64,000 nt of DNA from assembly GCA_017438845.1 (NCBI GenBank), contig JAFRUO010000021.1, positions 1 to 64,000 on the forward strand, in the 5' to 3' direction. Source of the stretch: Clostridia bacterium. Its GTDB lineage: Bacteria > Bacillota > Clostridia > Oscillospirales > Acutalibacteraceae. Shown here one piece after another: positions 17,203 through 25,286 of this stretch. The notes beneath the pieces are model-generated. The model was given only the letters and a program-made list of their open reading frames with translations, ran no database searches and was not told the origin of the DNA. The translations under genes and the position numbers were made by a program. Position 1 is the stretch's first letter. The number at the start of each line of letters is the position of its first letter.

Positions 17203-18073
17203 TTGTTTCACCGACCGAATCAAGAGTAATTTTTCCGAGCTTTCCTGCGCGGTATTCGTCAAGCAGCATTACCGAAGCCCGAAGCGTGTCGACCTCGCCG
17301 CCGCGCATCATCATACCTCGCTTTTTTGCGATAAGCTCAAGCAGCTCCCATGCCTCAAGCTCCCCGAAGCCGTCAATTTTATATCGCTCAACAAGTCTGT
17401 CGGCGTACTCCGCCTTTAAAACCTCAAGCAGTCTTACCGCAAGGGTTTCGTTGTCAAAGACCTCGTCCTTTACGGAGCCGATAAAAGCAAGCCTGTCGCC
17501 CACCCTCGGGTCGTCGAACTTCGGCCACAGCACGCCGGGGGTGTCAAGCAGCTCAATTCCGTTGTCGATTACGAACCACTGGTTCTGCCTTGTAACGCCT
17601 GCCTTGTCGGCAACCTTCGCACGGTTTCTGCCTGCCATTTTGTTGATAAACGAGCTTTTGCCCGTGTTGGGAATACCTACGACCATAATACGAAGCGGCT
17701 TGCCTGCCATACCCTTTTCGATGTTTGAGGCAATTTTGTCCTTGAGCACCTCTTTGAGCGTCGGCACATAGCTTTTAAGCCCCGTGCCGCTTTTGCAGTC
17801 AACCGCAAGCGCCGCAACGGATTCTTTTTTAAAATAATCGAGCCACTGCCTTGTAGCCTTCTCGTCTGCGACGTCACATTTGTTCAGAAGTACAATCAGC
17901 GGCTTGTTACCTATTATTTCTTTAAGCTCGGGGTTCCTCGAGGAAAGAGGCATTCTTGCGTCAAGAATTTCCGTAACGGCGTCAACCAGGGGAAGGCTTT
18001 CCTTGATAAGCCTTCTCGTTTTCGCCATATGTCCCGGGAACCACTGAACCTGTTGCTTTACACTGTCGTTCAT
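17195..18073 (-). CDS. ylqF: Ribosome biogenesis GTPase RbgA/YlqF
   Basis: 292 residues with circularly permuted GTPase order: N-terminal QWFPGHMAKTRR, G4 LLNKCDVAD first, then G1 GIPNTGKSSFINK and G3 LLDTPGVLWPKF, and a C-terminal ANTAR-like helical region. The protein matures the 50S subunit. It sits 3 bp after a signal peptidase gene and before rnhB, the usual Firmicutes order rplS-lepB-ylqF-rnhB. Confidence 0.95.
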   Translation of the reverse strand: MNDSVKQQVQWFPGHMAKTRRLIKESLPLVDAVTEILDARMPLSSRNPELKEIIGNKPLIVLLNKCDVADEKATRQWLDYFKKESVAALAVDCKSGTGLKSYVPTLKEVLKDKIASNIEKGMAGKPLRIMVVGIPNTGKSSFINKMAGRNRAKVADKAGVTRQNQWFVIDNGIELLDTPGVLWPKFDDPRVGDRLAFIGSVKDEVFDNETLAVRLLEVLKAEYADRLVERYKIDGFGELEAWELLELIAKKRGMMMRGGEVDTLRASVMLLDEYRAGKLGKITLDSVGETNG

Positions 18074-18076
18074 ATT

Positions 18077-18604
18077 TTACTCCGCATTGAGCAGTCCCTT
18101 GTCGCCGACGCGGTAAAAGGCGTTGCCCATGATATATCTTTCGTCAATAAAGCCAACGCCTGCGAAGCGGCTGTCGGCGGAATTGTTACGGTTGTCGCCC
18201 ATAACGAAGAGGTAGCCCTCGGGTACGGTTACGGGGTAGGTAAAGCCGTCGCCGAGCACCTTTGTTTTAACGCTCAGGTACGGCTCGTAAAGCTCCTCGC
18301 CGTCAACGTAAACGACGCCCTTTACGGTGTCGATGTCGACAGTCTGACCGCCCTTGGCAATAACCCTTTTAACAAGCACCTTTTCATAGTCGTTGGGCTG
18401 AGAGATAATTACAATATCACCCTGATTAACCTCGTGGAAAAACGAGGTGATAAGCAGGTTGTCGCCGTTGTGAAGAGTGTTTATCATAGACTCTCCGTTG
18501 ACGGTCGAAATTTTAAAAAGAAAGGTGAGGATAATTGTTACGCCGAGCAGGGCGCTGACGAGTATGCCCGAAAAGTCGTAAATCCATTCGCAAAGCTTTT
18601 TCAT
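18077..18604 (-). CDS. lepB: Type I signal peptidase (second copy)
   Basis: 175 residues, one N-terminal membrane span (about 10-32). Catalytic Ser in NGESMINTLHNGDNLL, catalytic Lys in VLVKRVIAKGGQTVD, and the closing VMGDNRNNSADSRFAG box. It cleaves Sec/Tat signal peptides outside the membrane. Its start overlaps the stop of the upstream paralogue by 1 bp, so the two are one transcription unit. Confidence 0.94.
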   Translation of the reverse strand: MKKLCEWIYDFSGILVSALLGVTIILTFLFKISTVNGESMINTLHNGDNLLITSFFHEVNQGDIVIISQPNDYEKVLVKRVIAKGGQTVDIDTVKGVVYVDGEELYEPYLSVKTKVLGDGFTYPVTVPEGYLFVMGDNRNNSADSRFAGVGFIDERYIMGNAFYRVGDKGLLNAE

Positions 18605-19188
18605 CAGTTAATCCTCCAATCGCCTGCAGGGAACATTCTGAACGCCGCCTTGCCGAGTATATACCTTTCGTCGATAAAGCCGATAAGCGTTGAACGGCTG
18701 TCGAGCGAGTCGTTTCTGTTGTCGCCGAGCACGAAAACACAGCCCTCGGGCACGGTTACGGGGAAAGCCACGTCAAACATCCTTGTGGTCGAGCCCTGAA
18801 TATAGCTTTCGTTAAGCACGGTATCGTTGACCTTTACGGTGCCGTCGGCAAAGTTGATGTCGACCTTGTCGCCGCCGACTGCGATAATTCTCTTGACCAA
18901 GGGCTCGTTGAGCTGATTGGGCTGAGTGATGATAACGATGTCGCCGGGCTTGTAGTTTGACGGAACCGCCTTAACGCACAGCCAGTCGCCGTCGTGCAGA
19001 GTCGGAATCATCGACGGGCCGTTAACCCCGACAACCCTGAAAAGGCACGAGAAAATCAGAACGATTATCACCAGCGCCAGCACAACCGTGTCAAGCCAGT
19101 TATATATGAATTTCCAAAGCTTCGCATGCTTTGAATAAGCGTTTTCAATTTCGTCAAAGTAAACTTTTGCGTCTTCTTTTCTTCGCAT
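18604..19188 (-). CDS. lepB: Type I signal peptidase (first copy)
   Basis: 194 residues with a longer N-terminus, one membrane span near 25-48, catalytic Ser in NGPSMIPTLHDGDWL, Lys in EPLVKRIIAVGGDKVD, and VLGDNRNDSLDSRSTL. It is clearly a paralogue of the next gene. Tandem signal peptidases are not rare in Firmicutes and may differ in substrate preference. A promoter is visible 30 nt upstream and starts the lepB-lepB-ylqF-rnhB-yraN-thrC unit. Confidence 0.94.
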   Translation of the reverse strand: MRRKEDAKVYFDEIENAYSKHAKLWKFIYNWLDTVVLALVIIVLIFSCLFRVVGVNGPSMIPTLHDGDWLCVKAVPSNYKPGDIVIITQPNQLNEPLVKRIIAVGGDKVDINFADGTVKVNDTVLNESYIQGSTTRMFDVAFPVTVPEGCVFVLGDNRNDSLDSRSTLIGFIDERYILGKAAFRMFPAGDWRIN

Positions 19189-19217
19189 AATTACACACCT
19201 ACCCTATTATATAGAGT

Positions 19218-19246
19218 ATAATACAACAATTTAAGCTAAATTGCAA
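19218..19246 (-). promoter_or_regulatory. Promoter of the lepB-ylqF-rnhB-yraN-thrC unit
   Basis: On the minus strand TTGCAA (19241-19246), a 17-bp spacer, then TATTAT (19218-19223). It lies between the rplS terminator and the first lepB start. Confidence 0.65.
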
Positions 19247-19270
19247 AGGCTTTTTAGAAAAAATATAAAC

Positions 19271-19298
19271 AAAAAAGAGCGCTTTTACAACGCTCTTT
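19271..19298 (-). terminator. Terminator of rplS
   Basis: AAAGAGCG / CGCTCTTT stem followed by TTTTT on the minus strand, directly after the rplS stop. Confidence 0.75.
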
Positions 19299-19315
19299 CT
19301 GTATTAAGTTTTAAA

Positions 19316-19660
19316 TTACTTAATCATTTCCTTAACCTTGGCTGCCTTACCGACTCTGTCACGAAGGTAATAGAGCTTAGCACGGCGAACCTTACCGCTT
19401 CTGACGTGCTCAACCTTTGCAACGTTAGGTGAGTTTACGGGGAACACCCTCTCAACGCCTACGCCGTAGGAAACGCGGCGAACGGTAAAGGTCTCGGAAA
19501 CTCCGCTGCCCTTGCGCGCGATAACAGTGCCCTCAAAAATCTGGATTCTTTCTCTTTCGCCCTCACGGATTTTAACGTGTACTCTTACAACGTCGCCGAT
19601 TTCGATAACGGGCTTGTCTTCCTTAACCATGCCTTCGGTTACGATTTTCATTGCGTCCAT
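19316..19660 (-). CDS. rplS: Large ribosomal subunit protein bL19
   Basis: 114 residues, normal bL19 size. Contains [26 protein letters not shown] beta core, [34 protein letters not shown] and the C-terminal [20 protein letters not shown]. It sits at the 30S-50S interface. A GGAGG ribosome site precedes the start, and a leader of about 120 nt separates it from its promoter. Confidence 0.97.
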   Translation of the reverse strand: MDAMKIVTEGMVKEDKPVIEIGDVVRVHVKIREGERERIQIFEGTVIARKGSGVSETFTVRRVSYGVGVERVFPVNSPNVAKVEHVRSGKVRRAKLYYLRDRVGKAAKVKEMIK

Positions 19661-19782
19661 AATGAACCTCCAAAATTTTGTTTCAAGCGTTCATACCATA
19701 AAGTACATATGCAGAGGACCACTCGCTTTAATGTTGCCATTAACTGCCGTTTGCAAAACTGCAAGCGCCGAAATGCCTAAAT
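19661..19782 (-). promoter_or_regulatory. Probable bL19 leader of rplS
   Basis: The rplS transcript begins with about 120 nt of untranslated RNA holding short stems, e.g. TTAATG-gcaa-CATTAA, and a GC-rich GTGGTCCTCTGC segment. Firmicutes rplS genes often carry an autoregulatory L19 leader in this position. Placement and length fit; a covariance-model match was not possible here. Confidence 0.4.
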
Positions 19783-19811
19783 AATATAACACAAAGTTTC
19801 TCCGAAATCAA
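19783..19811 (-). promoter_or_regulatory. Promoter of rplS
   Basis: On the minus strand TTGATT (19806-19811), 17-bp spacer, TATATT (19783-19788). Confidence 0.65.
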
Positions 19812-19848
19812 GTGTTTTTTATTTTTTTCGCCGTATTTTATTTATACC

Positions 19849-19877
19849 TTGAAAACGCAGGCGATTTATATTACTAT
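19849..19877 (+). promoter_or_regulatory. Promoter of the 19.9-23.7 kb plus-strand run
   Basis: TTGAAA (19849-19854), 17-bp spacer, TACTAT (19872-19877), 35 nt before the first gene. It diverges from the rplS promoter. Confidence 0.6.
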
Positions 19878-19912
19878 ATTAATGTAAAAAAAGCAATACT
19901 TCGGAGGGAAAA

Positions 19913-20476
19913 ATGAAGCTTTTTAAAAACCGTAAGGCACTGCTTGCCGCGGCGGCTGTGCTGCTTGTGATAATTCTTTTGTTCGCCTTTGTGCCGAGGC
20001 TTCGGGCAAGACTTTATACGGGCGACAGAATAAAGGGCACTGTCAAGCTGACCGTTGACGGTGAGGAGTTTCCCGTTATGAGCGAAGCCGTGTATACCTA
20101 TGAGGGAGAAAACGAAAGGAAGCTGAGCCTCGACGGGCAGAACTTCGGCATAAGGGGCAAGGGCTACGGCGTCTACGACCTCTGCTTTAAAATCGACAAT
20201 AAGGCGCTTGCGGAAAAGACGGGCGACAAACGTCTTTTATACCTTGAGCCCGAAAGCGAGCTTCATTTTGTGTATATCTGTACCGACAATCTGAACCGTG
20301 CCGAGCTGGAGCTTTCGGCTGAGATTTACCTTGACGGAAACGTCCGTAAAATCAAGCTCGTCTCGGACTACGGCATCTTCACCCCCTCGGGTAAGGACGA
20401 CATTTACAGCGAGGCGGTCGAGGAATACAACTACATCTACGACAACGGCTATCTCGGCGTTGACTTCGGAATGTGA
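19913..20476 (+). CDS. Membrane-anchored protein of unknown function
   Basis: 187 residues with a basic start and one membrane span (about 9-27); the rest should lie outside the cell. No family was recognised. The external part is rich in short beta-strand-like stretches (GTVKLTVDGEEFPV, ELHFVYICTDNL, ELSAEIYLDGNVRKI). Start preceded by GGAGGGAAAA. It is the first gene of a run with a protein tyrosine phosphatase eight bases downstream, so a link to cell-surface signalling is possible but unproven. Confidence 0.6.
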   Translation: MKLFKNRKALLAAAAVLLVIILLFAFVPRLRARLYTGDRIKGTVKLTVDGEEFPVMSEAVYTYEGENERKLSLDGQNFGIRGKGYGVYDLCFKIDNKALAEKTGDKRLLYLEPESELHFVYICTDNLNRAELELSAEIYLDGNVRKIKLVSDYGIFTPSGKDDIYSEAVEEYNYIYDNGYLGVDFGM

Positions 20477-20484
20477 GGTGCTTT

Positions 20485-20958
20485 ATGACTAAAATCTGCT
20501 TTGTCTGCCACGGCAACATCTGCCGCAGTCCTATGGCGGAATTTATAATGAAGGAGCTTGTACGTCGGGAAGGGCTTGAGGAGAGCTTTCACATCGAGTC
20601 GAGAGCCACTCACACCGACGAAATCTGGAACGGCACGGGCAGCCCGATTTATCCGCCCGCCGCTTCGGAACTGAAGCGGCACTCCGTACCCTACGACCCC
20701 GAAAGGCAGGCGACGCTTTTAAAGGTCTCTGAGGCTGAGGACTTCGATTTGTTTGTCGGAATGGACGAGGAAAACGAGAGGTATCTTAAAAAGATACTCC
20801 CCTCTGCCGCACACGGAAAAATTCGTCTTTTAATGAGCTTCGCAGGCGAAAGCAGGGCTGTCAGCGACCCGTGGTACACAAGGAATTTCAGCCGAGCCTA
20901 TCACGACATTGCACACGGCTGTAAGGCGCTTTTAAAAAGAACGGGAGAGATGAAATGA
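20485..20958 (+). CDS. Low-molecular-weight protein tyrosine phosphatase
   Basis: 157 residues from the ATG at 20485, chosen because GAGGTG precedes it and the family starts directly with the active-site loop. Catalytic loop CHGNICRS (C-x5-R-S) near residue 8 and the general-acid segment SDPWYTRNF near residue 130 define the family. It removes phosphate from phosphotyrosine, in bacteria often on capsule regulators. Overlaps the next gene by 4 bp. Confidence 0.92.
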   Translation: MTKICFVCHGNICRSPMAEFIMKELVRREGLEESFHIESRATHTDEIWNGTGSPIYPPAASELKRHSVPYDPERQATLLKVSEAEDFDLFVGMDEENERYLKKILPSAAHGKIRLLMSFAGESRAVSDPWYTRNFSRAYHDIAHGCKALLKRTGEMK

Positions 20959-21236
20959 AACAAATCACTTATTTTTACATTGACTTTTGCCCCTACTGCA
21001 GAAATGCGGACAGGGCGATAAAGGAGCTCTTAAAGGAAAACCCTGATTTTTCAAAAATCGAAATTAACAAAATCAACGAGGACAGGCACCCCGAAATTTC
21101 GGAAAGGTACGACTACTACTATGTGCCGACCTTCTTTGTTGACGGTAAAAAGGAATATGAGGCGCACCCCGGCGAAAGCTATGAGGAGTGTAAGAGCATT
21201 ATTAAAAAAATATTTAAGGATATTATCGGAGGCTGA
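20955..21236 (+). CDS. Glutaredoxin/thioredoxin-like protein
   Basis: 93 residues with a redox CPYC motif (FCPYCRNADRAIKEL), a cis-proline segment VPTFFVDGKKEYEAHPG and a final helix. The CPYC dithiol is typical of glutaredoxins. It may reduce disulfides for the adjacent phosphatase (which has a reactive Cys) or nitroreductase; that is inference from proximity. Overlaps the phosphatase stop by 4 bp. Confidence 0.85.
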   Translation: MKQITYFYIDFCPYCRNADRAIKELLKENPDFSKIEINKINEDRHPEISERYDYYYVPTFFVDGKKEYEAHPGESYEECKSIIKKIFKDIIGG

Positions 21237-21237
21237 A

Positions 21238-21729
21238 ATGGACGCTATCTTTCACAGAACAAGCATAAGAAAATATACCGACCGCCCCATAGAAGCAGAA
21301 AAGCTTGAAATGCTTGTCAGGGCGGCAATGGCGGCGCCGTCCGCTAAAAACCAGCAGCCCTGGGAGTTTTACATCGTGACGGACAAAGCGAAGATTGAAG
21401 CCCTCTCAAAGACGAGCCCCTACGCCTCCTTCGTAAAGGACGCCGCGGCGGCAATCGTACCCTGTTACAGGGTTGACTGCAAGGTGCCGCTGTACGCTCA
21501 GGTTGATATGAGCATTGCCACGGAAAACATTTTGCTCGAGGCGGATTCACTGGGGCTGGGAGCCTGCTGGATCGGCACGGCTCCGCAAGAGGAAAGGATG
21601 ACCGCCGTCGAAAGCGTGCTCGGTATCCCCTCCTCGCTTCGCGCGTTCAGCATAGTTTCGCTCGGCTACCCTGCCGAGGAAAGAACACAGCAGGACCGCT
21701 TTGACAAAGAAAGAATACACTGCGTTTAA
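21238..21729 (+). CDS. Nitroreductase family protein
   Basis: 163 residues from the ATG at 21238, which follows ATCGGAGGCTGAA; a longer open frame above only shadows the glutaredoxin gene. FMN-binding pattern: RTSIRKYTDRPIE, AAMAAPSAKNQQPWEF, IATENILLEADSLGLGACWIG and SIVSLGYPAEE. Enzymes of this family use NAD(P)H to reduce nitro groups, flavins or quinones; the physiological substrate is unknown. Confidence 0.9.
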   Translation: MDAIFHRTSIRKYTDRPIEAEKLEMLVRAAMAAPSAKNQQPWEFYIVTDKAKIEALSKTSPYASFVKDAAAAIVPCYRVDCKVPLYAQVDMSIATENILLEADSLGLGACWIGTAPQEERMTAVESVLGIPSSLRAFSIVSLGYPAEERTQQDRFDKERIHCV

Positions 21730-21752
21730 AATTTATAAAACGAGGTGATAAT

Positions 21753-22709
21753 ATGGAAAAATTCAGTTGGCTCTATGTCGGAAACGGCAGTATTGCGAAG
21801 CAGACCGCCTTCACCGTCACAAGGGGGAATCACCGTATTTCCTGCGTGTTCGGCAGAAACGAGGAAAAGGTTAAGGCGTTCGCAAAAAAATACGGCGCAA
21901 AAGCTTACACGGATTATGACGCGGCTCTGAAAAGCGGAGACTTTGACGCAGTATATATTGCGACCCCGCACACCTCACACAAAGACTATGCCGTCAGGGC
22001 GCTCAAAGCGGGCTTTCCCGTGCTTTGCGAAAAGCCCGTGGGCGTAAGAAGCGATGAGGTTGAGGAAATTATTTTTGCCGCAGAGAAAAACGGAGTTTAC
22101 TTCTGCGAGGCAATGTGGACCTGGTTTTCGGACGTAGCGCTTACCGTAAAGGAATGGGTAAACGACGGCGCAGTCGGCGAAATCACCGATGTTACCGCCT
22201 TTTATAAATTCCCCGGACTGATGCTTTCAAAAAGCTCAAGGGTACGCACGCCGTCCACCGCAGGCGGAGCGCTCCTTGACGTGGGTATTTACCCCATCAC
22301 CTACTGCCTCAATCTTTTCGGTTATCCCGACAAAATCGAATGCTCGGGCACCCTGCGTGACGGCATCGACATTAACGAAACCGTTTATCTTCATTACGGC
22401 GGCTTTAAATGTACGCTTGAAATCGGGCTTGACTCCCTTAAGGAGGGCTTTAAAATCAACGGCAAAAACGGCAAAATCAATGTCCCGATGTTTCATATGG
22501 CTTCAAGGGCGTCCCTCTCGGGCGCGGTAAGCAGGACCTACAGGGGAAGCACAAACTACTTAAAGGAATTTGACTGCGTTGCCCGTGAAATCAGAGAGGG
22601 TAAAACACAGTCGGAGTTTATTCCGTTTTCACGCACAAGGGAAAGCATTAAAATAATGGACGAATGCCGCAGACAGTTAGGGCTTCGTTATCCGTTTGAA
22701 GAGGAGTAA
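21753..22709 (+). CDS. Gfo/Idh/MocA family oxidoreductase
   Basis: 318 residues. N-terminal Rossmann fold with YVGNGSIAKQTA, then DFDAVYIATPHTSH, the conserved CEKPVGV lysine motif, a substrate domain with WFSDVALTVKEW and GGALLDVGIYPITYCLNLFG carrying the catalytic-region residues. NAD(P)-dependent dehydrogenases of this family act on sugars, inositol or related compounds. Start preceded by GAGGTGATAAT. Confidence 0.9.
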   Translation: MEKFSWLYVGNGSIAKQTAFTVTRGNHRISCVFGRNEEKVKAFAKKYGAKAYTDYDAALKSGDFDAVYIATPHTSHKDYAVRALKAGFPVLCEKPVGVRSDEVEEIIFAAEKNGVYFCEAMWTWFSDVALTVKEWVNDGAVGEITDVTAFYKFPGLMLSKSSRVRTPSTAGGALLDVGIYPITYCLNLFGYPDKIECSGTLRDGIDINETVYLHYGGFKCTLEIGLDSLKEGFKINGKNGKINVPMFHMASRASLSGAVSRTYRGSTNYLKEFDCVAREIREGKTQSEFIPFSRTRESIKIMDECRRQLGLRYPFEEE

Positions 22710-22711
22710 AA

Positions 22712-23035
22712 ATGGCTTCCGACAAAGAATATCTTGATTTTGTTCTCGAACAGCTCTCGGCTCTGGACGGGGTTTCCTTCAGAGCGATGATGGGCGAATA
22801 CATTTTTTACTTTGACGGTAAGGTTGTCGGCGGTATCTACGACAACCGCTTTCTCGTAAAGCCCACCGCCTCGGCGCGCGCGTTACTTCCCGAAGCGCGC
22901 GGGGAGCTGCCCTACGAAGGCGCAAAGCCCATGCTTGCGGCGGACGTTGACGACAGGGAGCTGCTCTTAAAGCTTATTCCTGCCGTGGCAAGCGAGCTGC
23001 CCGAGCCGAGCCGTAAAAAAGGAGCAAAAAAATAA
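22712..23035 (+). CDS. TfoX/Sxy N-terminal domain protein
   Basis: 107 residues matching the TfoX N-terminal domain: LDGVSFRAMMGEYIFYFDGKVVGGIYDNRFLVKPT and a final acidic/Lys tail. In Gammaproteobacteria TfoX controls competence, but stand-alone N-domains in Firmicutes have no known job. Starts 2 bp after the oxidoreductase stop. Confidence 0.8.
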   Translation: MASDKEYLDFVLEQLSALDGVSFRAMMGEYIFYFDGKVVGGIYDNRFLVKPTASARALLPEARGELPYEGAKPMLAADVDDRELLLKLIPAVASELPEPSRKKGAKK

Positions 23036-23048
23036 AAGGCGGATTATT

Positions 23049-23696
23049 ATGCTTAAAAGAACCGTTTCAATACTGATACTCGGAGGGATGATTATGCTAT
23101 TGTTCGGCGGTTGCTTTTTTTTAAAGCACAATGTATTCTACTACCCGAACAAATCCGACTTCATCGGCGCGGAGGACAGCTTCCGCAAGGGCAAAAATGT
23201 TACGCTTTATTACACCGATATTCAAGCCGACACCGAGTATTCCTTCTATGTTGAAGGCGAAAAAATAACCCCCGATTATTCGGAGGACAAGGGCTATGTC
23301 ATTTCGTTTAAAATGCCCGGCAATGACATCACGGTTTCGGTCGAGTCAAAAAGAACCTATGAAAAAGAAGAGGGAAAGCCTGCCGAGCTCTCCCTTCGCT
23401 CCTTTGACGGCGGAGGGCCCGAGTACACCGTGACCGTAAGCGACAACACTATTGCAAAAAGCGACGGCGGTATGAGGTATTACGCAGGCAGGAGGACCTA
23501 TGACGGCGGCTCGCCGTATACGGTTTTGTATACATTTTTCGGACTGCGTGAAGGCGAAACCGAGGTAAAAATCGAGGCTCGCTCCCCTACCGGGATTAAC
23601 TATGACGAAGTTTATACCCTCAGCGTCGATGCCGGGCTTAACGTAACCTTCACGCTAAAGGAAAGCACGAAATCCGAGCTGCATTATAACGAATAA
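23049..23696 (+). CDS. Secreted lipoprotein of unknown function
   Basis: 215 residues with a lipoprotein signal (basic start, hydrophobic core, lipobox LFGGC, Cys near residue 22). The mature part looks all-beta, with the repeated theme YSFYVEGEKITPDYSEDKG and a C-terminal stretch YTVLYTFFGLREGETEVKIEARSP reminiscent of Ig-like inhibitor or proteinase-inhibitor-like folds. No family was firmly recognised. Confidence 0.65.
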   Translation: MLKRTVSILILGGMIMLLFGGCFFLKHNVFYYPNKSDFIGAEDSFRKGKNVTLYYTDIQADTEYSFYVEGEKITPDYSEDKGYVISFKMPGNDITVSVESKRTYEKEEGKPAELSLRSFDGGGPEYTVTVSDNTIAKSDGGMRYYAGRRTYDGGSPYTVLYTFFGLREGETEVKIEARSPTGINYDEVYTLSVDAGLNVTFTLKESTKSELHYNE

Positions 23697-23713
23697 ATCG
23701 GGTTAAACAGGAA

Positions 23714-23894
23714 TTAAATCCTCCCTTTTATCAGGGGAGGATTTGTTTTGTTTTCCCTTAAAATAATTGCAAAAGATTTCAGTACGGTATAGGCTATTAT
23801 CCCAACAGTCAGTGCCGCTTTGAAAAACGATAATGCTTTTATGACTCTGCCGTATGCAAATATCAATTTAATTTCCTTTAAAAGCTCTGCCATG
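23714..23894 (-). pseudogene. Frameshifted small membrane protein gene downstream of spoVAD
   Basis: An ATG at 23892-23894 follows a perfect AAGGAGGAAGC ribosome site right after the spoVAD stop, but its frame ends after eight residues. Moving by one base at a run of five T (minus strand) opens about 50 codons with a membrane segment AALTVGIIAYTVLKSFAIIL and a polar end. It therefore looks like a 59-residue protein broken by a one-base insertion in a homopolymer, or a sequencing error. The terminator hairpin overlaps its last codons. Confidence 0.6.
23716..23745. terminator. Bidirectional terminator between the lipoprotein gene and the spoVAD unit
   Basis: AAATCCTCCC-ttttatca-GGGGAGGATTT with T-rich flanks, shared by the convergent plus and minus genes. 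Confidence 0.7.
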
Positions 23895-23902
23895 CTTCCT
23901 CC

Positions 23903-24304
23903 TTAAACAATATCGGGCTTTTCAAGCCTTACAAGATGCGCTATTGACGGTATGCTTTCTCCCTGCATTGAGCTCGTCGGGCTCATAAGCGCGCCCGTCG
24001 CAACGAAGAGCATTTTTCCTATTTCTCCGCTTTGAAGCCGCTTGAGGAAATATGAATTTAGCACCGACGCACTGCAGCCGCAACCGGAGCCGCCCGAGTG
24101 TACGTCCTGCCTTTTGCAGTCAAATATCATTTTCCCGCAGTCGAGATGCTTTGAGGAAATGTCAAGAGAATAATCCTTTTTTAAAAGCTTTAACAAAAGC
24201 TCGCTGCCTACGTTTCCGAGGTCGCCCGTAACAATAAAGTCAAAGTCCGAAACGCTCTGACCCGTGTCAGAAAAGTAGTCGGCTATAGTCCCCGCCGCAG
24301 CAGG
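23903..24304 (-). pseudogene. spoVAD: SpoVAD, C-terminal half (split gene)
   Basis: The last 134 codons of stage V sporulation protein AD: AAAGTIADYFSDTG, DFDFIVTGDLGNVGSELL, HLDCGKMIFD, the family-typical HSGGSGCGCSASVLNSYF and VATGALMSPTSSMQGESIP, then SIAHLVRLEKP. SpoVAD is a thiolase-fold protein that binds dipicolinic acid for loading into the spore. The N-terminal half lies 21.9 kb away at 46182-46806. Joining both at the shared CAGG gives 341 codons without interruption. A TTG inside the element at 24314-24316 keeps this half in an open frame, but it lacks its own start signals. Confidence 0.92.
24301..24304. other. Left attachment site (attL) in spoVAD
   Basis: CAGG (CCTG on the gene strand, in the Pro codon of the MAP/AAAG junction). 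Host sequence is to the left and element sequence to the right. The crossover must lie in or next to these four bases. Confidence 0.8.
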
Positions 24305-24320
24305 AGGCAATGTCAAGGGT

Positions 24321-24390
24321 TTTGCCTAAATTCGTCATTTTGCATAATTATCGTCTGCTTTGTTGTGCGTTTTGCACAATTTTCCTCATT
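24321..24390 (+). repeat. Three imperfect direct repeats at the left element end
   Basis: Copies start at 24321, 24339 and 24371 with the shared pattern TTTGCnTAAnTnTCGTC or close variants. Being within 100 bp of the attachment site, they could be recombinase or accessory-protein sites. The rest of the first 335 bp of the element has no gene apart from the promoter at 24553. Confidence 0.4.
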
Positions 24391-24552
24391 TTACAAAAAT
24401 TTCCCGTTTTTTCGGATTTTCGACAACAAACATTTTCGATACATCTTGTCTATTTTGTCAAGGAAAAATGGTGCACCCTAAACATCACCATAGACGACTT
24501 GTTCACACTTTGTTAATATTCGAGCCCGTTTTTACCCCTATGAAAAAAACAC

Positions 24553-24580
24553 TTGACAAATATCGTAAAATAAATATAAT
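24553..24580 (+). promoter_or_regulatory. Promoter of the nucleotidyltransferase-NADAR genes
   Basis: Perfect TTGACA (24553-24558) and TATAAT (24575-24580) with a 16-bp spacer. A short dyad ATTTAG/CTAAAT immediately downstream (24587-24603) could be an operator. Confidence 0.75.
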
Positions 24581-24640
24581 GAAATGATTTAGATTTGCTA
24601 AATGGACGGTTTGGGATAATCAACATTTTGGAGGCAAAAA

Positions 24641-25285
24641 ATGGAACACGATTTTGTTTATGCTGATAAGGAAGAAGTAAAAGAGGTTCAAGGCATTCTT
24701 AACGAAATCATTGTTAAGGTACAGGACACGCTACGTGATGAAATAACCTTTCAACCTCAAATCGTCGGCAGCGCTAAAAGGAATATGATTACATATGATA
24801 GGAAGTCAAATGTTGGTTTTGATTTCGATATTAATCTTTATGTTAATGATTACGGTGATTACGATGACGAACCGGAAGTGTTACGGCGAATACTCAGATT
24901 GACCTTTGACCGCATTGCAAGAGGTTATGGATATAGTTATTGCGAGGATTCAACAAGTGTACTAACAATCAAAAGGATAAATACATTTCGTTCCTGTATT
25001 CTGCATAGCTTTGACTTTTGTATTATTAGTAATCAAGAGCCGGACTACTACATCCGTTTTGATAAAAAAGCAAACAATTATGTGTGGGCAAAGCGAAAGG
25101 CTGACCTTAAGGAAATAGACGAAAAAGCAAAGTGGCTTAAGGTAAACGGAAAATGGTCCGAGGTTAGAGAACACTATCTTTATCTAAAGGACAACAACGA
25201 TAACAAATACAGAAAATCCATTTCGATATATAAAGAAACAATAAGTAACCTTTTTAATATTTATCATAATAAAAGGAGAAAATGA
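24641..25285 (+). CDS. Nucleotidyltransferase-fold protein
   Basis: 214 residues. The stretch VGSAKRNMI followed some 20 residues later by FDFDINLYV matches the GS-(x)n-DxD core of DNA polymerase beta-like nucleotidyltransferases (two metal-binding Asp), and a later basic helix-rich region follows. Such enzymes add nucleotides to proteins, RNA or drugs and occur in toxin-antitoxin and CBASS-like systems. The C-terminus is Lys-rich. A good GGAGG site precedes the start. It is followed one base later by a NADAR gene, implying a joint function. Confidence 0.7.
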   Translation: MEHDFVYADKEEVKEVQGILNEIIVKVQDTLRDEITFQPQIVGSAKRNMITYDRKSNVGFDFDINLYVNDYGDYDDEPEVLRRILRLTFDRIARGYGYSYCEDSTSVLTIKRINTFRSCILHSFDFCIISNQEPDYYIRFDKKANNYVWAKRKADLKEIDEKAKWLKVNGKWSEVREHYLYLKDNNDNKYRKSISIYKETISNLFNIYHNKRRK

Positions 25286-25286
25286 T

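Noticed and set aside
23903..24316. A complete short gene starting at the TTG at 24314-24316
   Set aside because: The content is clearly the C-terminal half of SpoVAD; the TTG is in element DNA and has no ribosome site.
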